Source: Knoellia sp963807825 | GTDB taxonomy: Bacteria > Actinomycetota > Actinomycetes > Actinomycetales > Dermatophilaceae | DNA length: 64,000 nucleotides | Assembly (NCBI GenBank): GCA_963807825.1 | Contig: CAWEDC010000009.1 | Coordinates: 97,160-161,159 of the forward strand | Direction of reading: 5' to 3' | Shown: one piece after another, positions 49,466 to 57,945 of the stretch | How the letters are laid out: every line of letters begins with the position of its first letter | Numbering within the stretch: the stretch's first letter is position 1 | Position numbers and translations under genes: made by a program | Notes under the pieces: generated by a model | What the model saw: the letters and a program-made list of their open reading frames with translations, nothing else | Databases searched by the model: none | What the model was told of the DNA's origin: nothing

Positions 49466-49663
49466 TCAGTCCTCGAGGTCCTCGTCGGTCCCGCTGTCCC
49501 AGGCGCGGTCCTCGGCGTCCCACTTCTCGGTGTTCTGGGCGGCGGTGGCGAGGGCGTTGCGCGCCTCGTCCTCGGTGTCGTAGGGACCCAAGACGTCGTC
49601 GTTGCGGCTGCGGCTCTCGTCGGCCTCAACCTGCTTGGTGGTGGTGTTGTACCAGTACGCCAC
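49466..49663 (-). CDS. Small conserved actinobacterial protein (SPOR-like)
   Basis: 65 residues from GTG 49663, preceded by AGGAGG at ideal spacing: MAYWYNTTTKQVEADESRS, then VLGPYDTEDEARNALATAA and an acidic tail (DSGTDEDLED). Proteins of this kind beside map are common in actinobacteria and sometimes annotated as SPOR-domain proteins. The xGPYxTxxEAxxAL pattern fits a single SPOR-like repeat. No signal or membrane segment, so it would be cytoplasmic. Function unknown. Confidence 0.8.
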   Translation of the reverse strand: MAYWYNTTTKQVEADESRSRNDDVLGPYDTEDEARNALATAAQNTEKWDAEDRAWDSGTDEDLED

Positions 49664-49711
49664 GGTGTCCTCCTGAGTGTCTGAGCAGGCGCTCTGCCTA
49701 GACTCCACCGT

Positions 49712-50578
49712 ATGCCGATGACGTACGGAAGTGTCGCTCCCGGTGAGGTCTCCCCAAGGCGCGCCGTCCCCTCGAGCATCGAGCGCCCCGAGTACGTCGA
49801 CAAGGCGTCGCCGGACAAGAACCTCTCCCCCGAGGTCAAGGACGCCGAGACGATCGAACTGATGCGGGTGGCCGGTCGCATTGCGGCCCAGGCGATGGAG
49901 GCGGCAGCCGCGGCGATCGCCCCGGGAGTGACCGCGGACGAGATCGACCGCGTCGGCCACGAGTTCCTCCTCGACCACGGCGCCTACCCGTCCACGCTCG
50001 GCTACCGCGGCTTCCCCAAGTCGCTCTGCACGTCGGTCAACGAGGTCGTGTGCCACGGCATACCGGACTCTCGTCCCTTCGAGGACGGCGACATCGTCAA
50101 CATCGACATCACGGCCTACATCGGTGGCGTGCACGGCGACACCGACGCGACCTACCTGTGCGGCGACGTCGACGAGGAGTCCCGACTGCTCGTCGAACGG
50201 ACCCGCGAGGCGATGATGCGCGGCATCAAGGCCGCCGTCCCCGGACGCCAGATCAACATCATCGGACGCGTCATCGAGAGCTATGCCAAGCGGTTCGGCT
50301 ACGGCGTCGTGCGCGACTTCACCGGTCACGGCATCGGACGCTCGTTCCACTCCGGGCTCGTCGTGCCGCACTACGACGCGGCGCCGTCCTACGACACGGT
50401 CATCGAGCCCGGGCATGACGTTCACCATCGAACCGATGCTCAACCTGGGCACCGAGAGTCGTGGGACATGTGGGACGACGACTGGACCGTCGTCACCGCG
50501 GACCGCAAGCGCTCGGCCCAGTTCGAGCACACCATCCTCATCACCGACACCGGCAACGAGATCCTCACCCTCCCCTGA
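49712..50578 (+). CDS. map: Methionine aminopeptidase, with a compensated double frameshift
   Basis: Removes the N-terminal Met from nascent proteins. 288 codons (MPMTYGSVAPGEVSPRRAV), an N-terminally extended actinobacterial type. Metal ligands are visible in NIDITAYIGGVHGDTDATY (two Asp) and DFTGHGIGRSFHSGLVV (His). The third region should read PGMTFTIEPMLNLGTE; that text is present, but one frame away, between about 50410 and 50457. An extra G and a second compensating shift keep the reading frame open, yet scramble 16-18 residues including a metal-binding Glu. As Map is essential, this is almost surely a sequence error. A GTATGCCG octamer overlaps the start codon. Confidence 0.92.
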   Translation: MPMTYGSVAPGEVSPRRAVPSSIERPEYVDKASPDKNLSPEVKDAETIELMRVAGRIAAQAMEAAAAAIAPGVTADEIDRVGHEFLLDHGAYPSTLGYRGFPKSLCTSVNEVVCHGIPDSRPFEDGDIVNIDITAYIGGVHGDTDATYLCGDVDEESRLLVERTREAMMRGIKAAVPGRQINIIGRVIESYAKRFGYGVVRDFTGHGIGRSFHSGLVVPHYDAAPSYDTVIEPGHDVHHRTDAQPGHRESWDMWDDDWTVVTADRKRSAQFEHTILITDTGNEILTLP

Positions 50579-50627
50579 CCTGGTCACCCAGCACCCTCCA
50601 CCCACACGACGGACGAAGGAGTCCCCC

Positions 50628-51398
50628 ATGAGCAAGAAGAACGTGCTGCCCCTCGGAATCGACGTGGGCGGGAGTGGCATCAAGGGCGCACCGGTCGACC
50701 TCAGCAAGGGTGAGTTCGCGAGCAAGCGCAAGCGGATCGACACCCCGGCGAAGTCCACCCCCGAGGCGGTCGGCGACATCATCGGCGAGATCGTCGAGCA
50801 CTTCGACGACGTGCGCGGCGACTCCCCCATCGGCATCACCATCCCGGGCGTCGTGACCAAGGGCGTCGTGCGCTCCGCCGCCAACATCGACAAGTCCTGG
50901 CTCGACTTCGAGGCCGAGAAGATGCTCGAGAAGAAGCTCGGCCACGACATCGTCCTCGTCAACGACGCAGACGCTGCGGGTGTCGCCGAGCTGCACTATG
51001 GCGCGGCCAAGGGCCAGAAGGGACTCGTCATCGTGACGACCCTCGGGACCGGCATCGGGACCGCCCTCATCTTCGACGGCAAGCTCATCCCCAACTCCGA
51101 GCTCGGCCACCTCGAGATCGACGGGTTCGACGCCGAGAAGCGCGCCGCCTCCTCGATCAAGGACATCGAGGGCCTCACCTACCCCGAGTGGACCGAGCGC
51201 CTCCAGCGCTACTACAGCCACCTCGAGAACCTGCTGTGGCCGGACCTGTTCGTCGTCGGCGGTGGCGTCTCCAAGGACCACGAGCAGTTCCTGCCGCTGC
51301 TCAAGCTGCGGACCAAGATCGTCCCGGCGGTGCTCGAGAACAAGGCCGGCATCATCGGTGCGGCCCACCTGGCGCAGGAGTACCACGACTCACACTGA
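50628..51398 (+). CDS. ppgK: Polyphosphate glucokinase
   Basis: Phosphorylates glucose with polyphosphate or ATP; an actinobacterial enzyme. 256 residues from ATG 50628 (MSKKNVLPLGIDVGGSGIKG), preceded by AAGGAG. ROK/sugar-kinase motifs: GIDVGGSGIKGA (phosphate 1), VLVNDADAAGVAELHYGA with the catalytic Asp, TTLGTGIGTALIFDGKL (phosphate 2), and ELGHLEIDG. The basic SKRKRID segment may belong to the polyphosphate site, by inference. It follows map by 49 bases on the same strand. Confidence 0.94.
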   Translation: MSKKNVLPLGIDVGGSGIKGAPVDLSKGEFASKRKRIDTPAKSTPEAVGDIIGEIVEHFDDVRGDSPIGITIPGVVTKGVVRSAANIDKSWLDFEAEKMLEKKLGHDIVLVNDADAAGVAELHYGAAKGQKGLVIVTTLGTGIGTALIFDGKLIPNSELGHLEIDGFDAEKRAASSIKDIEGLTYPEWTERLQRYYSHLENLLWPDLFVVGGGVSKDHEQFLPLLKLRTKIVPAVLENKAGIIGAAHLAQEYHDSH

Positions 51399-51415
51399 CG
51401 CCTCGAGCGGGTGGT

Positions 51416-51601
51416 TCAGCGCTGGCGCGCGACGACCATCGCCTTCTTGGGGATGTTCTTCTCGACGTCGTACTTCGCCTTCTTGCCCGTCGTCAGCTGC
51501 TCCGCGTAGCCCATCTTGGAGAGCCGCATGAGGACAACCGGGCAGGCTTTGCAGCGCGGCTTGTCCTTGCAGCACTTCTTCTTGGCGGAGACCTTGGGCA
51601 C
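51416..51601 (-). CDS. Small Cys-rich basic protein under a probable iron box
   Basis: 61 residues from GTG 51601: MPKVSAKKKCCKDKPRCKAC followed by PVVLMRLSKMGYAEQL and a basic end (KKAMVVARQR). Four cysteines lie within 11 residues (CC-x5-C-x2-C), a likely metal or Fe-S site. It is rich in lysine with no membrane segment. A near-consensus DtxR/IdeR box ends 9 bases before the start codon, so expression should respond to iron. The gene stands alone, convergent with ppgK. I do not know a described function; it could be an iron-storage, Fe-S transfer or RNA-binding protein. Confidence 0.8.
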   Translation of the reverse strand: MPKVSAKKKCCKDKPRCKACPVVLMRLSKMGYAEQLTTGKKAKYDVEKNIPKKAMVVARQR

Positions 51602-51610
51602 GAACCGAGG

Positions 51611-51629
51611 GTAGGTGAGCCTTACCTAC
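51611..51629 (-). promoter_or_regulatory. Probable DtxR/IdeR iron box
   Basis: GTAGGTGAGCCTTACCTAC matches the 19-base IdeR/DtxR consensus TTAGGTTAGGCTAACCTAA at 14 positions and is itself an inverted repeat with one asymmetric centre. It is 9 bases upstream of the Cys-rich gene start on the minus strand, a position where a bound repressor would block transcription start. Confidence 0.75.
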
Positions 51630-51676
51630 ATCTCCAAACCGGGTCCACGACGTGGGCGTGTTGCCGCTCGCCGTGC

Positions 51677-52327
51677 TCAGAGCGAGAAGTCGACCGCGCC
51701 CCGACCGGCGAGGTCGTGGATACTCGTGTCCGCTCCCCCGAGCCGGTCCGCCTGCCCGAGGTAGAGCTCTCGCCCGGCCTGGTTGAGCAGCCCGTCGTGG
51801 ATCGGCACCGCGGACGCCGGGTTGAGCCTGCGCAGGAAGCCGGCCATGTCGCGGCTGCGCTGCCACGGAGCGTTGAGCGGGAAGGCCACGACCTCCACGT
51901 CGCCCGGCTCGCCGTCGAGGCTGTCGCCGGGGTGGAACAGGCCTGGCTCGCCGTCGGCGCGCAGCACGACACCGACGTTGGGAATGCGCGGGATGTCGTC
52001 GTGGATCAGCGCGTGGAGTTCGCCGACCGGGGTGATGGTGACGGCGCCGACCGTCGTTGGGCCCTCGTGGGAGTGGGCGTCGATCCCGATGCCGGCGAGC
52101 AGCTCGACGCTGCCCGGGTCGCAGAAGACCGGGGCGGATGCGTTGCCGCGCAGGAGGGCCGGAAGCCGGTCGGGGTCGACATGGTCCGGGTGCTGGTGCG
52201 TGATGACGATCGCCGAGAGGTCGCGCAGGTCCTCGAACCCGGGCGTGAAGGTGCCGGGGTCGAGGAGGATGCGCTCGTCACCGATCTCGACGAGGAGGCA
52301 GGCATGTCCGAGGTGCGTGAGTCGCAT
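51677..52327 (-). CDS. MBL-fold metal-dependent hydrolase
   Basis: 216 residues (MRLTHLGHACLLVEIGDERI). The metallo-beta-lactamase metal motif HxHxDH is present as ITHQHPDHVD near residue 45, followed by FHPGDSL (Asp ligand) and a late VPIHDGLL (His ligand). The arrangement matches the UPF0173/YtkL-like group. Starts 8 bases from a GTATGCCG octamer (52336-52343). Substrate unknown. Transcribed away from RNase P RNA. Confidence 0.87.
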   Translation of the reverse strand: MRLTHLGHACLLVEIGDERILLDPGTFTPGFEDLRDLSAIVITHQHPDHVDPDRLPALLRGNASAPVFCDPGSVELLAGIGIDAHSHEGPTTVGAVTITPVGELHALIHDDIPRIPNVGVVLRADGEPGLFHPGDSLDGEPGDVEVVAFPLNAPWQRSRDMAGFLRRLNPASAVPIHDGLLNQAGRELYLGQADRLGGADTSIHDLAGRGAVDFSL

Positions 52328-52360
52328 TCTTCACGGTATGCCGTGTGGCGGGCGTGAGGG

Positions 52361-52742
52361 CGGACGAGTCAGTCATAAGCCGGGTTCTGTCGCGTGGCCG
52401 GTTGCCCGGGTCACGCTGACGGTCATCCATCTCGGACCACTGTTGCCAGTGGCCTCCAGCGCTCTACCCGTGTACTCGGGCGGGCCGCCCTCGAACGCAC
52501 ACTGTCTGAGCTTGCTCCGGGTGGGGTTTACCTAGCCGACTCCGTCACCGGAGCCGCTGGTGGTCTCTTACACCACCGTTTCACCCTTACCGCCCGACCG
52601 GAGTCGGGAGGCGGTTTGTTTTCTGTGGCACTGTCCCGCGGGTCACCCCGGGTGGCTGTTGGCCACCACCATGCCCTGTGGAGCCCGGACTTTCCTCGAC
52701 GTGGTTGCCCACGCCGCGACCGTCGGACTGACTCGTCCGCCG
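52361..52742 (-). ncRNA. rnpB: RNase P RNA, bacterial class A
   Basis: The reverse strand starts with GGACGAGTCAGTCCGACGG and contains the universal GAGGAAAGTCCGGGCTCC, CAGGGCATGGTG, the GGTAAGGGTGAAACGGTGG segment and AGAACCCGGCTTATGACTGA at its 3' end, closed by the terminal helix CGGACGAGTC. About 382 bases, normal for a type A RNA with actinobacterial insertions. This catalytic RNA matures the 5' ends of tRNAs. Ends are accurate to a few bases. Confidence 0.93.
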
Positions 52743-52832
52743 GCACAGCATACGGGTGGACGGATGCGCGGGTGACGCAAGAAACAGTCAGCAGTGCTGG
52801 TTTGTTGGGCTGGGAGCGCCTACCGTCGGGCC

Positions 52833-53675
52833 ATGACCATTGAGAAGAAGACCGGGATGTCCTTGGCAGGCCGCACCATCCTCATGTCGGGCGGCAGCCG
52901 TGGCATCGGGCTGGCCATCGCGCTCCGAGCCGCCCGAGACGGCGCGAACGTCGCGTTGCTGGCCAAGACGGACCAGCCCGACCCCCGGCTCGAAGGCACC
53001 GCCCACACCGCCGCCCTCGCCATCGAGGCCGCCGGCGGTCAGGCCCTCGCCGTGATCGGGGACGTGCGCAACGACGACTCCGTGGCCGATGCGGTCGCGC
53101 AGACCGTGGACCGGTTCGGCGGGATCGACATCGTCGTCAACAACGCGAGCGCCATCGACCTGTCCCGCACCCCCGACATCTCGATGAAGAAGTACGACCT
53201 CATGCAGGACATCAACTGCCGAGGGTCCTTCCTGCTGGCCAAGACGGCCCTGCCGCACCTGACCCGTTCCGATGCGGCTCACGTCCTCACGCTCTCACCG
53301 CCGCTGAATCTCAACCCGGTGTGGGCGGGCGGTCACCTGGGCTACACGATCGCGAAGTACGGCATGAGCCTCGTGACGCTCGGCCTGGCGGAGGAACTGC
53401 GGGACGCCGGGGTGGCGGCCAACAGCCTGTGGCCACGCACGCTCATCGCCACGGCTGCGGTCCAGAACCTGCTCGGTGGCGACGCCGCGATCCGGAGCAG
53501 CCGTCGTCCGGAGATCATGGCCGACGCCGCCCACGTCGTCCTCAGCCAGGACCCGCGCACCTGCACCGGCAACTTCTTCATCGACGACGAGGTCCTCGCC
53601 GAGGTCGGCGTCACGGACCTCTCGGTCTATGGCGGCCCGGACTCCGAGCTGCAGAAGGACATCTTCCTCGACTGA
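52833..53675 (+). CDS. SDR family oxidoreductase (HSDL2-like)
   Basis: 280 residues from ATG 52833 (MTIEKKTGMSLAGRTILMS). Cofactor motif SGGSRGIGLAIALRAARDGA, NNAS in VVNNASAIDLS, and an active-site region HVLTLSPPLNL with YTIAKYGMSL giving the YxxxK pair. The C-terminal part, with VLAEVGVTDLSVYGGPDSEL, matches the group of hydroxysteroid dehydrogenase-like 2 proteins annotated as NAD(P)-dependent oxidoreductases. Single gene, convergent with the RNB ribonuclease. Confidence 0.88.
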   Translation: MTIEKKTGMSLAGRTILMSGGSRGIGLAIALRAARDGANVALLAKTDQPDPRLEGTAHTAALAIEAAGGQALAVIGDVRNDDSVADAVAQTVDRFGGIDIVVNNASAIDLSRTPDISMKKYDLMQDINCRGSFLLAKTALPHLTRSDAAHVLTLSPPLNLNPVWAGGHLGYTIAKYGMSLVTLGLAEELRDAGVAANSLWPRTLIATAAVQNLLGGDAAIRSSRRPEIMADAAHVVLSQDPRTCTGNFFIDDEVLAEVGVTDLSVYGGPDSELQKDIFLD

Positions 53676-53712
53676 GGACCGTCTGACGGGCTCGACTGCC
53701 GGCCGCCGCGGC

Positions 53713-55158
53713 TCAGGCGAGGACGAACTTCGTCTGCCCCGTGGTCAGGTCGACCGACTCGAGGCGCACGGAGACCGAGGCTCCGAGTTCGGCCTCGCCC
53801 TTGGCGCGCACGATGACCGGGAGCTCGAGGAGCTGGACCTCGAGGCCTCGGTCGTCGCGCTCGACGACGACCGCGTCGAAGGCCTGGCCGACGCGCGGCT
53901 GGAGCACCGCGGCCTCGACGGCGTCGGCGCACATGCGCTCGGCCGACCCGGCGCGGCGGTCGGACTCCTTCATGATCTCGGGGATCGTCGGCAGGGCCTC
54001 CCGGACCCAGGTCGGGACCTCGGCGCCACTGCTGATCGCCTCGCAGATGACCAGGCCGAAGCGGTCGACGAGGCGGCGCAACGGCGCCGTCACGTGGGCG
54101 TAGGCATCGGCGACCGCTGCGTGCTCGGCCTGCTCGGGCACATCGCCCTCGAACGGCGTGTAGCCAGCCCCTCGGAAGAGCGCCGTCGCCGAGTGGATGA
54201 GGGCGAGGTGCTTGGGGTTGTTGCGGTCCAGTCCGCGCAGGAAGTCGCCGTAGTTCTGCTCGGCCGGCCACGGGGCACCCAGGGCCTTGGCCTGACGTCG
54301 GAAACGCGCCACCGCGTTGTGGTCGGCGTCCGGCATCGTGCGCAGGATGCCGACTCCGGCGTGGAGCATCATGTCGGCCGCGACCATGCCGGTGAGCAGC
54401 GAGATCTGGGCGTTCCAGTCCTCGGAGCTGCGCGGCGGCCGGAACGCGAGGGTGAAGTTGCCGTCGTCGCCGAGGTTGACCTCCTGCTCGGGCATGGGCA
54501 GGCTCGCGCCGCCTCGCAACTGCTCCTGACGGACGCGCTTCTCACCGATCTCCTTGAGGAGGACCCAGCGCTCGTCGGTCGTACCGGCGTCGATCTGCTC
54601 CTGCACGCCGACGTAGTCGAACCGCTCGACCGACTTCACCATCGCCCGATACAGCTCGGCGCCGGTCTGCTCACCCTCGGCGTCGAGCCGGATGTCCCAG
54701 ACGAACGCCGGTCGCACCTCGCCGGGGAGCAGACTGGCCGCCCCCTCGCTGAGCACGGGCGGGTGGAGCGGCACCCGGATGTCGGGACAGTAGATCGTCT
54801 GGCCGCGGCGGCGGGACTCGGTGTCGATCGCTCCCCCGGGCGCCACGAAGGCGGGCACATCGGCGATGGCGTAGCGGACCCGATAGCCCTCACCGTCACG
54901 CTCGAGGCACATCGCCTGGTCGAGGTCCATCGACGTCGCGGGGTCGAGCGTGACGAACGGGACCGAGGTCTCGTCGCGCTCCGGCGCCGCGGGCGGTGAG
55001 CCCGCGACCTGCTCGGCCTCGGCCTGGACCTCCGGTGGGAACGCCTCGACCGCCTTGACCTCGGCGCGGATGGCTGCGAAGCGGGCGAGCAGCGCCTCCC
55101 GCACGGTGTCGGACGTCGTGGCGTCGGCCGGGGCGAGGCTGATCTGGCGCTGAGGCAT
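53713..55158 (-). CDS. RNB domain-containing 3'-5' exoribonuclease
   Basis: 481 residues from ATG 55158 (MPQRQISLAPADATTSDTV). The RNB catalytic core is clear: PFVTLDPATSMDLDQAMCLE holds the conserved aspartates, then RYAIADVPAFVAPG and SRRRGQTIYCPD; TYAHVTAPLRRLVDRFG (here AYAHVTAPLRRLVDRFG) is the signature near the C-terminus. It lacks the N-terminal cold-shock domains of RNase II/R, and a short S1-like C-terminal part remains. This shortened form is typical of actinobacteria. Degrades RNA processively. Divergent from yaaA. Confidence 0.9.
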   Translation of the reverse strand: MPQRQISLAPADATTSDTVREALLARFAAIRAEVKAVEAFPPEVQAEAEQVAGSPPAAPERDETSVPFVTLDPATSMDLDQAMCLERDGEGYRVRYAIADVPAFVAPGGAIDTESRRRGQTIYCPDIRVPLHPPVLSEGAASLLPGEVRPAFVWDIRLDAEGEQTGAELYRAMVKSVERFDYVGVQEQIDAGTTDERWVLLKEIGEKRVRQEQLRGGASLPMPEQEVNLGDDGNFTLAFRPPRSSEDWNAQISLLTGMVAADMMLHAGVGILRTMPDADHNAVARFRRQAKALGAPWPAEQNYGDFLRGLDRNNPKHLALIHSATALFRGAGYTPFEGDVPEQAEHAAVADAYAHVTAPLRRLVDRFGLVICEAISSGAEVPTWVREALPTIPEIMKESDRRAGSAERMCADAVEAAVLQPRVGQAFDAVVVERDDRGLEVQLLELPVIVRAKGEAELGASVSVRLESVDLTTGQTKFVLA

Positions 55159-55201
55159 GCCAGCCAACCTACAAGGGGCGCGTCCCGCATAGGGTGACCG
55201 C

Positions 55202-55948
55202 GTGCTCATCGTCCTGCCCCCGTCGGAGTCCAAGTCGAACCGCCGCCGGGGCAAGCCGGTGGACCCGAGCACGTGGTCGTTCCCTGAGCTGGCCGACACC
55301 CGCAGCGCCGTCGCCGCCCACCTGCGACTGGCGAGCGAATCCCCCACTGCCACAGTCGATCTCGGCGTCTCCCCCGGGCTCGCCGCCGAGGTCGCCCGCA
55401 ACCTCATCCTCGACACCGCGCCAGCCACGCCGGCCGCCGAGGTCTACACCGGCGTGCTCTACGACGCCCTCGGTCTCGACTCGATGGACGCCTCGGCGCG
55501 TCGCCGGGCCAACCAGTGGGTCGTCATCGTCTCCGCGCTCCACGGTGCCGTGCGACTCAAGGACCGGATCACGGCATACCGGCTCTCCATGGACGTGAAC
55601 CTCGCCGGGCTCGGTCCGGTCGCGGCCGCGTGGCGACCGGTCCTTGACGACGTGCTCGCCCCCGCTGCCGGGCGCGAGGTCGTCGTCGATTGCCGAAGCT
55701 CGACGTATGCCGCCGCGTGGACTCCCACGGGCGACGTCGCCGACCGCTGGGTGCAGATCCGCGTGCCCGGCGCCAGCCACATGGCCAAGCACACCCGCGG
55801 ACTCGTGGCCCGCCACCTCTGCGTGAGCGGTGAGCGGGCGCGCACACCAGCCAAACTCGCCGCCATCGTCGGCGAGGCGTTCGACGTCGAACTCACTCCC
55901 CCGGCCCGCCGCGGCAAGCCGTCGATCCTCGACGTCATCGCTCGCTGA
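55202..55948 (+). CDS. yaaA: Peroxide stress protein YaaA (DUF328)
   Basis: 248 residues (MLIVLPPSESKSNRRRGKPV). The opening LPPSESK is the hallmark of this family. Other pieces are VYTGVLYDALGLDSM, VIVSALHGAVRLKDRI with the conserved SALxG, YRLSMDVNL, and VVDCRSSTYAAAW. E. coli YaaA limits free iron during peroxide stress and binds DNA. Its end overlaps the next convergent gene by 14 bases. Confidence 0.9.
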   Translation: MLIVLPPSESKSNRRRGKPVDPSTWSFPELADTRSAVAAHLRLASESPTATVDLGVSPGLAAEVARNLILDTAPATPAAEVYTGVLYDALGLDSMDASARRRANQWVVIVSALHGAVRLKDRITAYRLSMDVNLAGLGPVAAAWRPVLDDVLAPAAGREVVVDCRSSTYAAAWTPTGDVADRWVQIRVPGASHMAKHTRGLVARHLCVSGERARTPAKLAAIVGEAFDVELTPPARRGKPSILDVIAR

Positions 55949-56283
55949 TCGCGACCCCGGTGGCCATGAGCCGCCATCTGCGTCCGGGTCCTCGACGGAG
56001 CTCCCAGCGTCCGCAGCGGGCGAACTCGTCCAGGTCGTCGACCAGCACCCCAGCCACTGCCTCTGCCTCGGCGTCCTCCGTGCCCCTCTCGGTGGCCGGC
56101 ACGAGGAAGCGCAGGTGGAGCTGCGGCTGCGGCTGACTCGAGGTCGCGTGCGCGACGTCGAGCAGGCGGTCCTCGACCTGGTGCGTCCGGGCGAGAATGC
56201 CCTCCGCGGCCGGGAGCACGTCCTGGGGCCGCACGCCCGGCACGGACGTCGAGGATGTCGACCGTGACGCGGTAGGACGGCAT
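55935..56283 (-). CDS. Conserved hypothetical protein, one frameshift
   Basis: Begins MPSYRVTVDILDVR at ATG 56283. After a shift near 56238-56245 the protein continues PGVRPQDVLPAAEGILARTH, VEDRLLDVAHATSSQPQPQL, HLRFLVPATERGTEDAEAE and ends RWRLMATGVAISER at 55935, about 116 residues. The fold looks alpha/beta, with two strands carrying the MPSYRVTVDI and QLHLRFLVPA sequences. The start overlaps the metZ stop, so it should be cotranslated with metZ. I do not recognise a described function. Confidence 0.7.
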
Positions 56284-57491
56284 CAGGCCGTGAGCGCCCC
56301 GGCCAGTGCCGCTTCGACGTCCTCGATGAGGTCCTCGACGGACTCGAGCCCGACCGAGATCCGGATGGTGCCGTCGGTGATGCCGACAGCGGCCCGGGCC
56401 TCCGGCGTGAGTCGGCGATGGGTCGTCGTGGCCGGATGCGTCACGAGGGACTTGGCGTCGCCGAGGTTGTTGGAGATGTCGACGAGCTGCAGGGCGTTCA
56501 TGACCTTGAACGCGACGTCCTTGCCGCCCTCGACCTCGAAGGTGATGACGGTGCCGCCGCCCGTCATCTGCCGCTGGGCGAGCTCGTGCTGCGGGTGGCT
56601 CTCGAGCATCGGGTAGATGACCCTGACGATGCCCTCTCGCCCCTCGAGGTGCTGGCCGAGCCTGAGCGCGTTGGCGGACATCTGGGCCACGCGCAGCGCC
56701 ATCGTCTCGAGACCCTTGACGAGCACCCACGCGTTGAACGGCGACATGGCCGGGCCGGTGTGCCGCATGAGGTTCTTGACCGGACCGTCGATGAACTCGG
56801 CCGGGCCGAGGACCGCACCGCCGAGGACGCGCCCCTGGCCATCGATGTGCTTGGTCGCCGAGTAGACGACGATGTCGGCGCCGTGCTCGAGGGGGCGCGA
56901 GAAGACCGGGGTGCCGAAGACGTTGTCGACGACGACCTTGGCGCCGGCGGCGTGCGCCAGCCGGGAGACGGCCTCGATGTCGACGAGCTCCTGCATCGGG
57001 TTGCTCGGCGTCTCGAAGAAGACCGCGGCCGTGGGGACGGACAGCGCCTCCTCCCACTGCGCGAGGTCGGGGCCGTCGACGAAGACCGCCTCGACGCCGA
57101 ACCTCGGGAGGATCTCGTCGATGATGACGAAGCACGACCCGAAGAGGGCACGCGAGGACACGATGCGGTCGCCCTTGCCGCACAGGGCCGCCAGGGCCAC
57201 CCACACGGCAGCCATCCCCGACGCGGTCGCGAAGCAGGCCTCAGCGCCTTCGAGCAGACGAAGTCGCTCCTCGAACATGCTCACCGTGGGGTTGCCGTAG
57301 CGGCTGTAGATGAACTTCTCGATCTCGTCCTTGAACGCCGCCTCGGCCTGCTCGGCGGACTCGTAGACGAACCCGGAGGTGAGGAACATCGCCTCACTGG
57401 TCTCGTCAAAACCGCTGCGGGTCAACCCTCCTCGCACGGCAAGGGTCTCGGGGCGGAAGGAACGACCGGCATCGCTCAGTGCGTCGCCCAT
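56283..57491 (-). CDS. metZ: O-succinylhomoserine sulfhydrylase
   Basis: PLP enzyme of the Cys/Met metabolism family that makes homocysteine directly from sulfide and an acylated homoserine. 402 residues (MGDALSDAGRSFRPETLAV). Landmarks: FIYSRYGNPTVSMFEERLRLLEGAEAC-type opening, FFETPSNPMQELVDI, VVVDNVFGTPVF, and YSATKHIDGQGRVLGG with the PLP lysine. MetZ is favoured over cystathionine gamma-synthase by the SATKHIDGQGR sequence. It follows the rhodanese gene with a one-base gap, which suggests sulfur supply in the same operon. Confidence 0.92.
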   Translation of the reverse strand: MGDALSDAGRSFRPETLAVRGGLTRSGFDETSEAMFLTSGFVYESAEQAEAAFKDEIEKFIYSRYGNPTVSMFEERLRLLEGAEACFATASGMAAVWVALAALCGKGDRIVSSRALFGSCFVIIDEILPRFGVEAVFVDGPDLAQWEEALSVPTAAVFFETPSNPMQELVDIEAVSRLAHAAGAKVVVDNVFGTPVFSRPLEHGADIVVYSATKHIDGQGRVLGGAVLGPAEFIDGPVKNLMRHTGPAMSPFNAWVLVKGLETMALRVAQMSANALRLGQHLEGREGIVRVIYPMLESHPQHELAQRQMTGGGTVITFEVEGGKDVAFKVMNALQLVDISNNLGDAKSLVTHPATTTHRRLTPEARAAVGITDGTIRISVGLESVEDLIEDVEAALAGALTA

Positions 57492-57492
57492 G

Positions 57493-57903
57493 TCAGCCCT
57501 GCTTCCACGGGAGGCCGGCGACCTTCCAGCCGGCCACGGTGCGGTGGCCTTCGGAGTCGTGCGGACCTTCAAAACCTTCGAGCACGTTGTATGCCGGCCC
57601 CAGGCCTGCCGCTGTGGCCGCCTCTGCTGCCGCGATGGAGCGCGCGCCCGACCGGCACAGGAAGTAGATGGGGGTCCCGTCGCCGACGCCCGCTGCTCGC
57701 AACTCGTCCACGAAGGAGTCGTTGATGCTGCCGTCGGGGTAGCGCTGCCACTCGACGAGGACTGGCTCGTGGGACGAATCCACCTGCGGGACACCGACAT
57801 AGGACCATTCGGCGCGCGTGCGCACGTCGACGAGGACAGCGTCCTCGCCCTGGGTCACCGCGGCAAAGGCCTCGGACGGAGTGACATCACCGGCATAGCT
57901 CAT
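57493..57903 (-). CDS. Rhodanese-like sulfurtransferase
   Basis: 136 residues (MSYAGDVTPSEAFAAVTQGE), one rhodanese domain. The active-site loop is CRSGARS (catalytic Cys at about 90) in YFLCRSGARSIAAAEAA; VLVDVRTRAEWSYVG is the N-terminal signature. Immediately before metZ and probably translated with it; likely carries or supplies sulfur for homocysteine synthesis, an inference from context. Confidence 0.92.
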   Translation of the reverse strand: MSYAGDVTPSEAFAAVTQGEDAVLVDVRTRAEWSYVGVPQVDSSHEPVLVEWQRYPDGSINDSFVDELRAAGVGDGTPIYFLCRSGARSIAAAEAATAAGLGPAYNVLEGFEGPHDSEGHRTVAGWKVAGLPWKQG

Positions 57904-57945
57904 GCCGCCAGCGTAGGTGCGTGCGTGCCCGTGTGGAGGGCTGGT

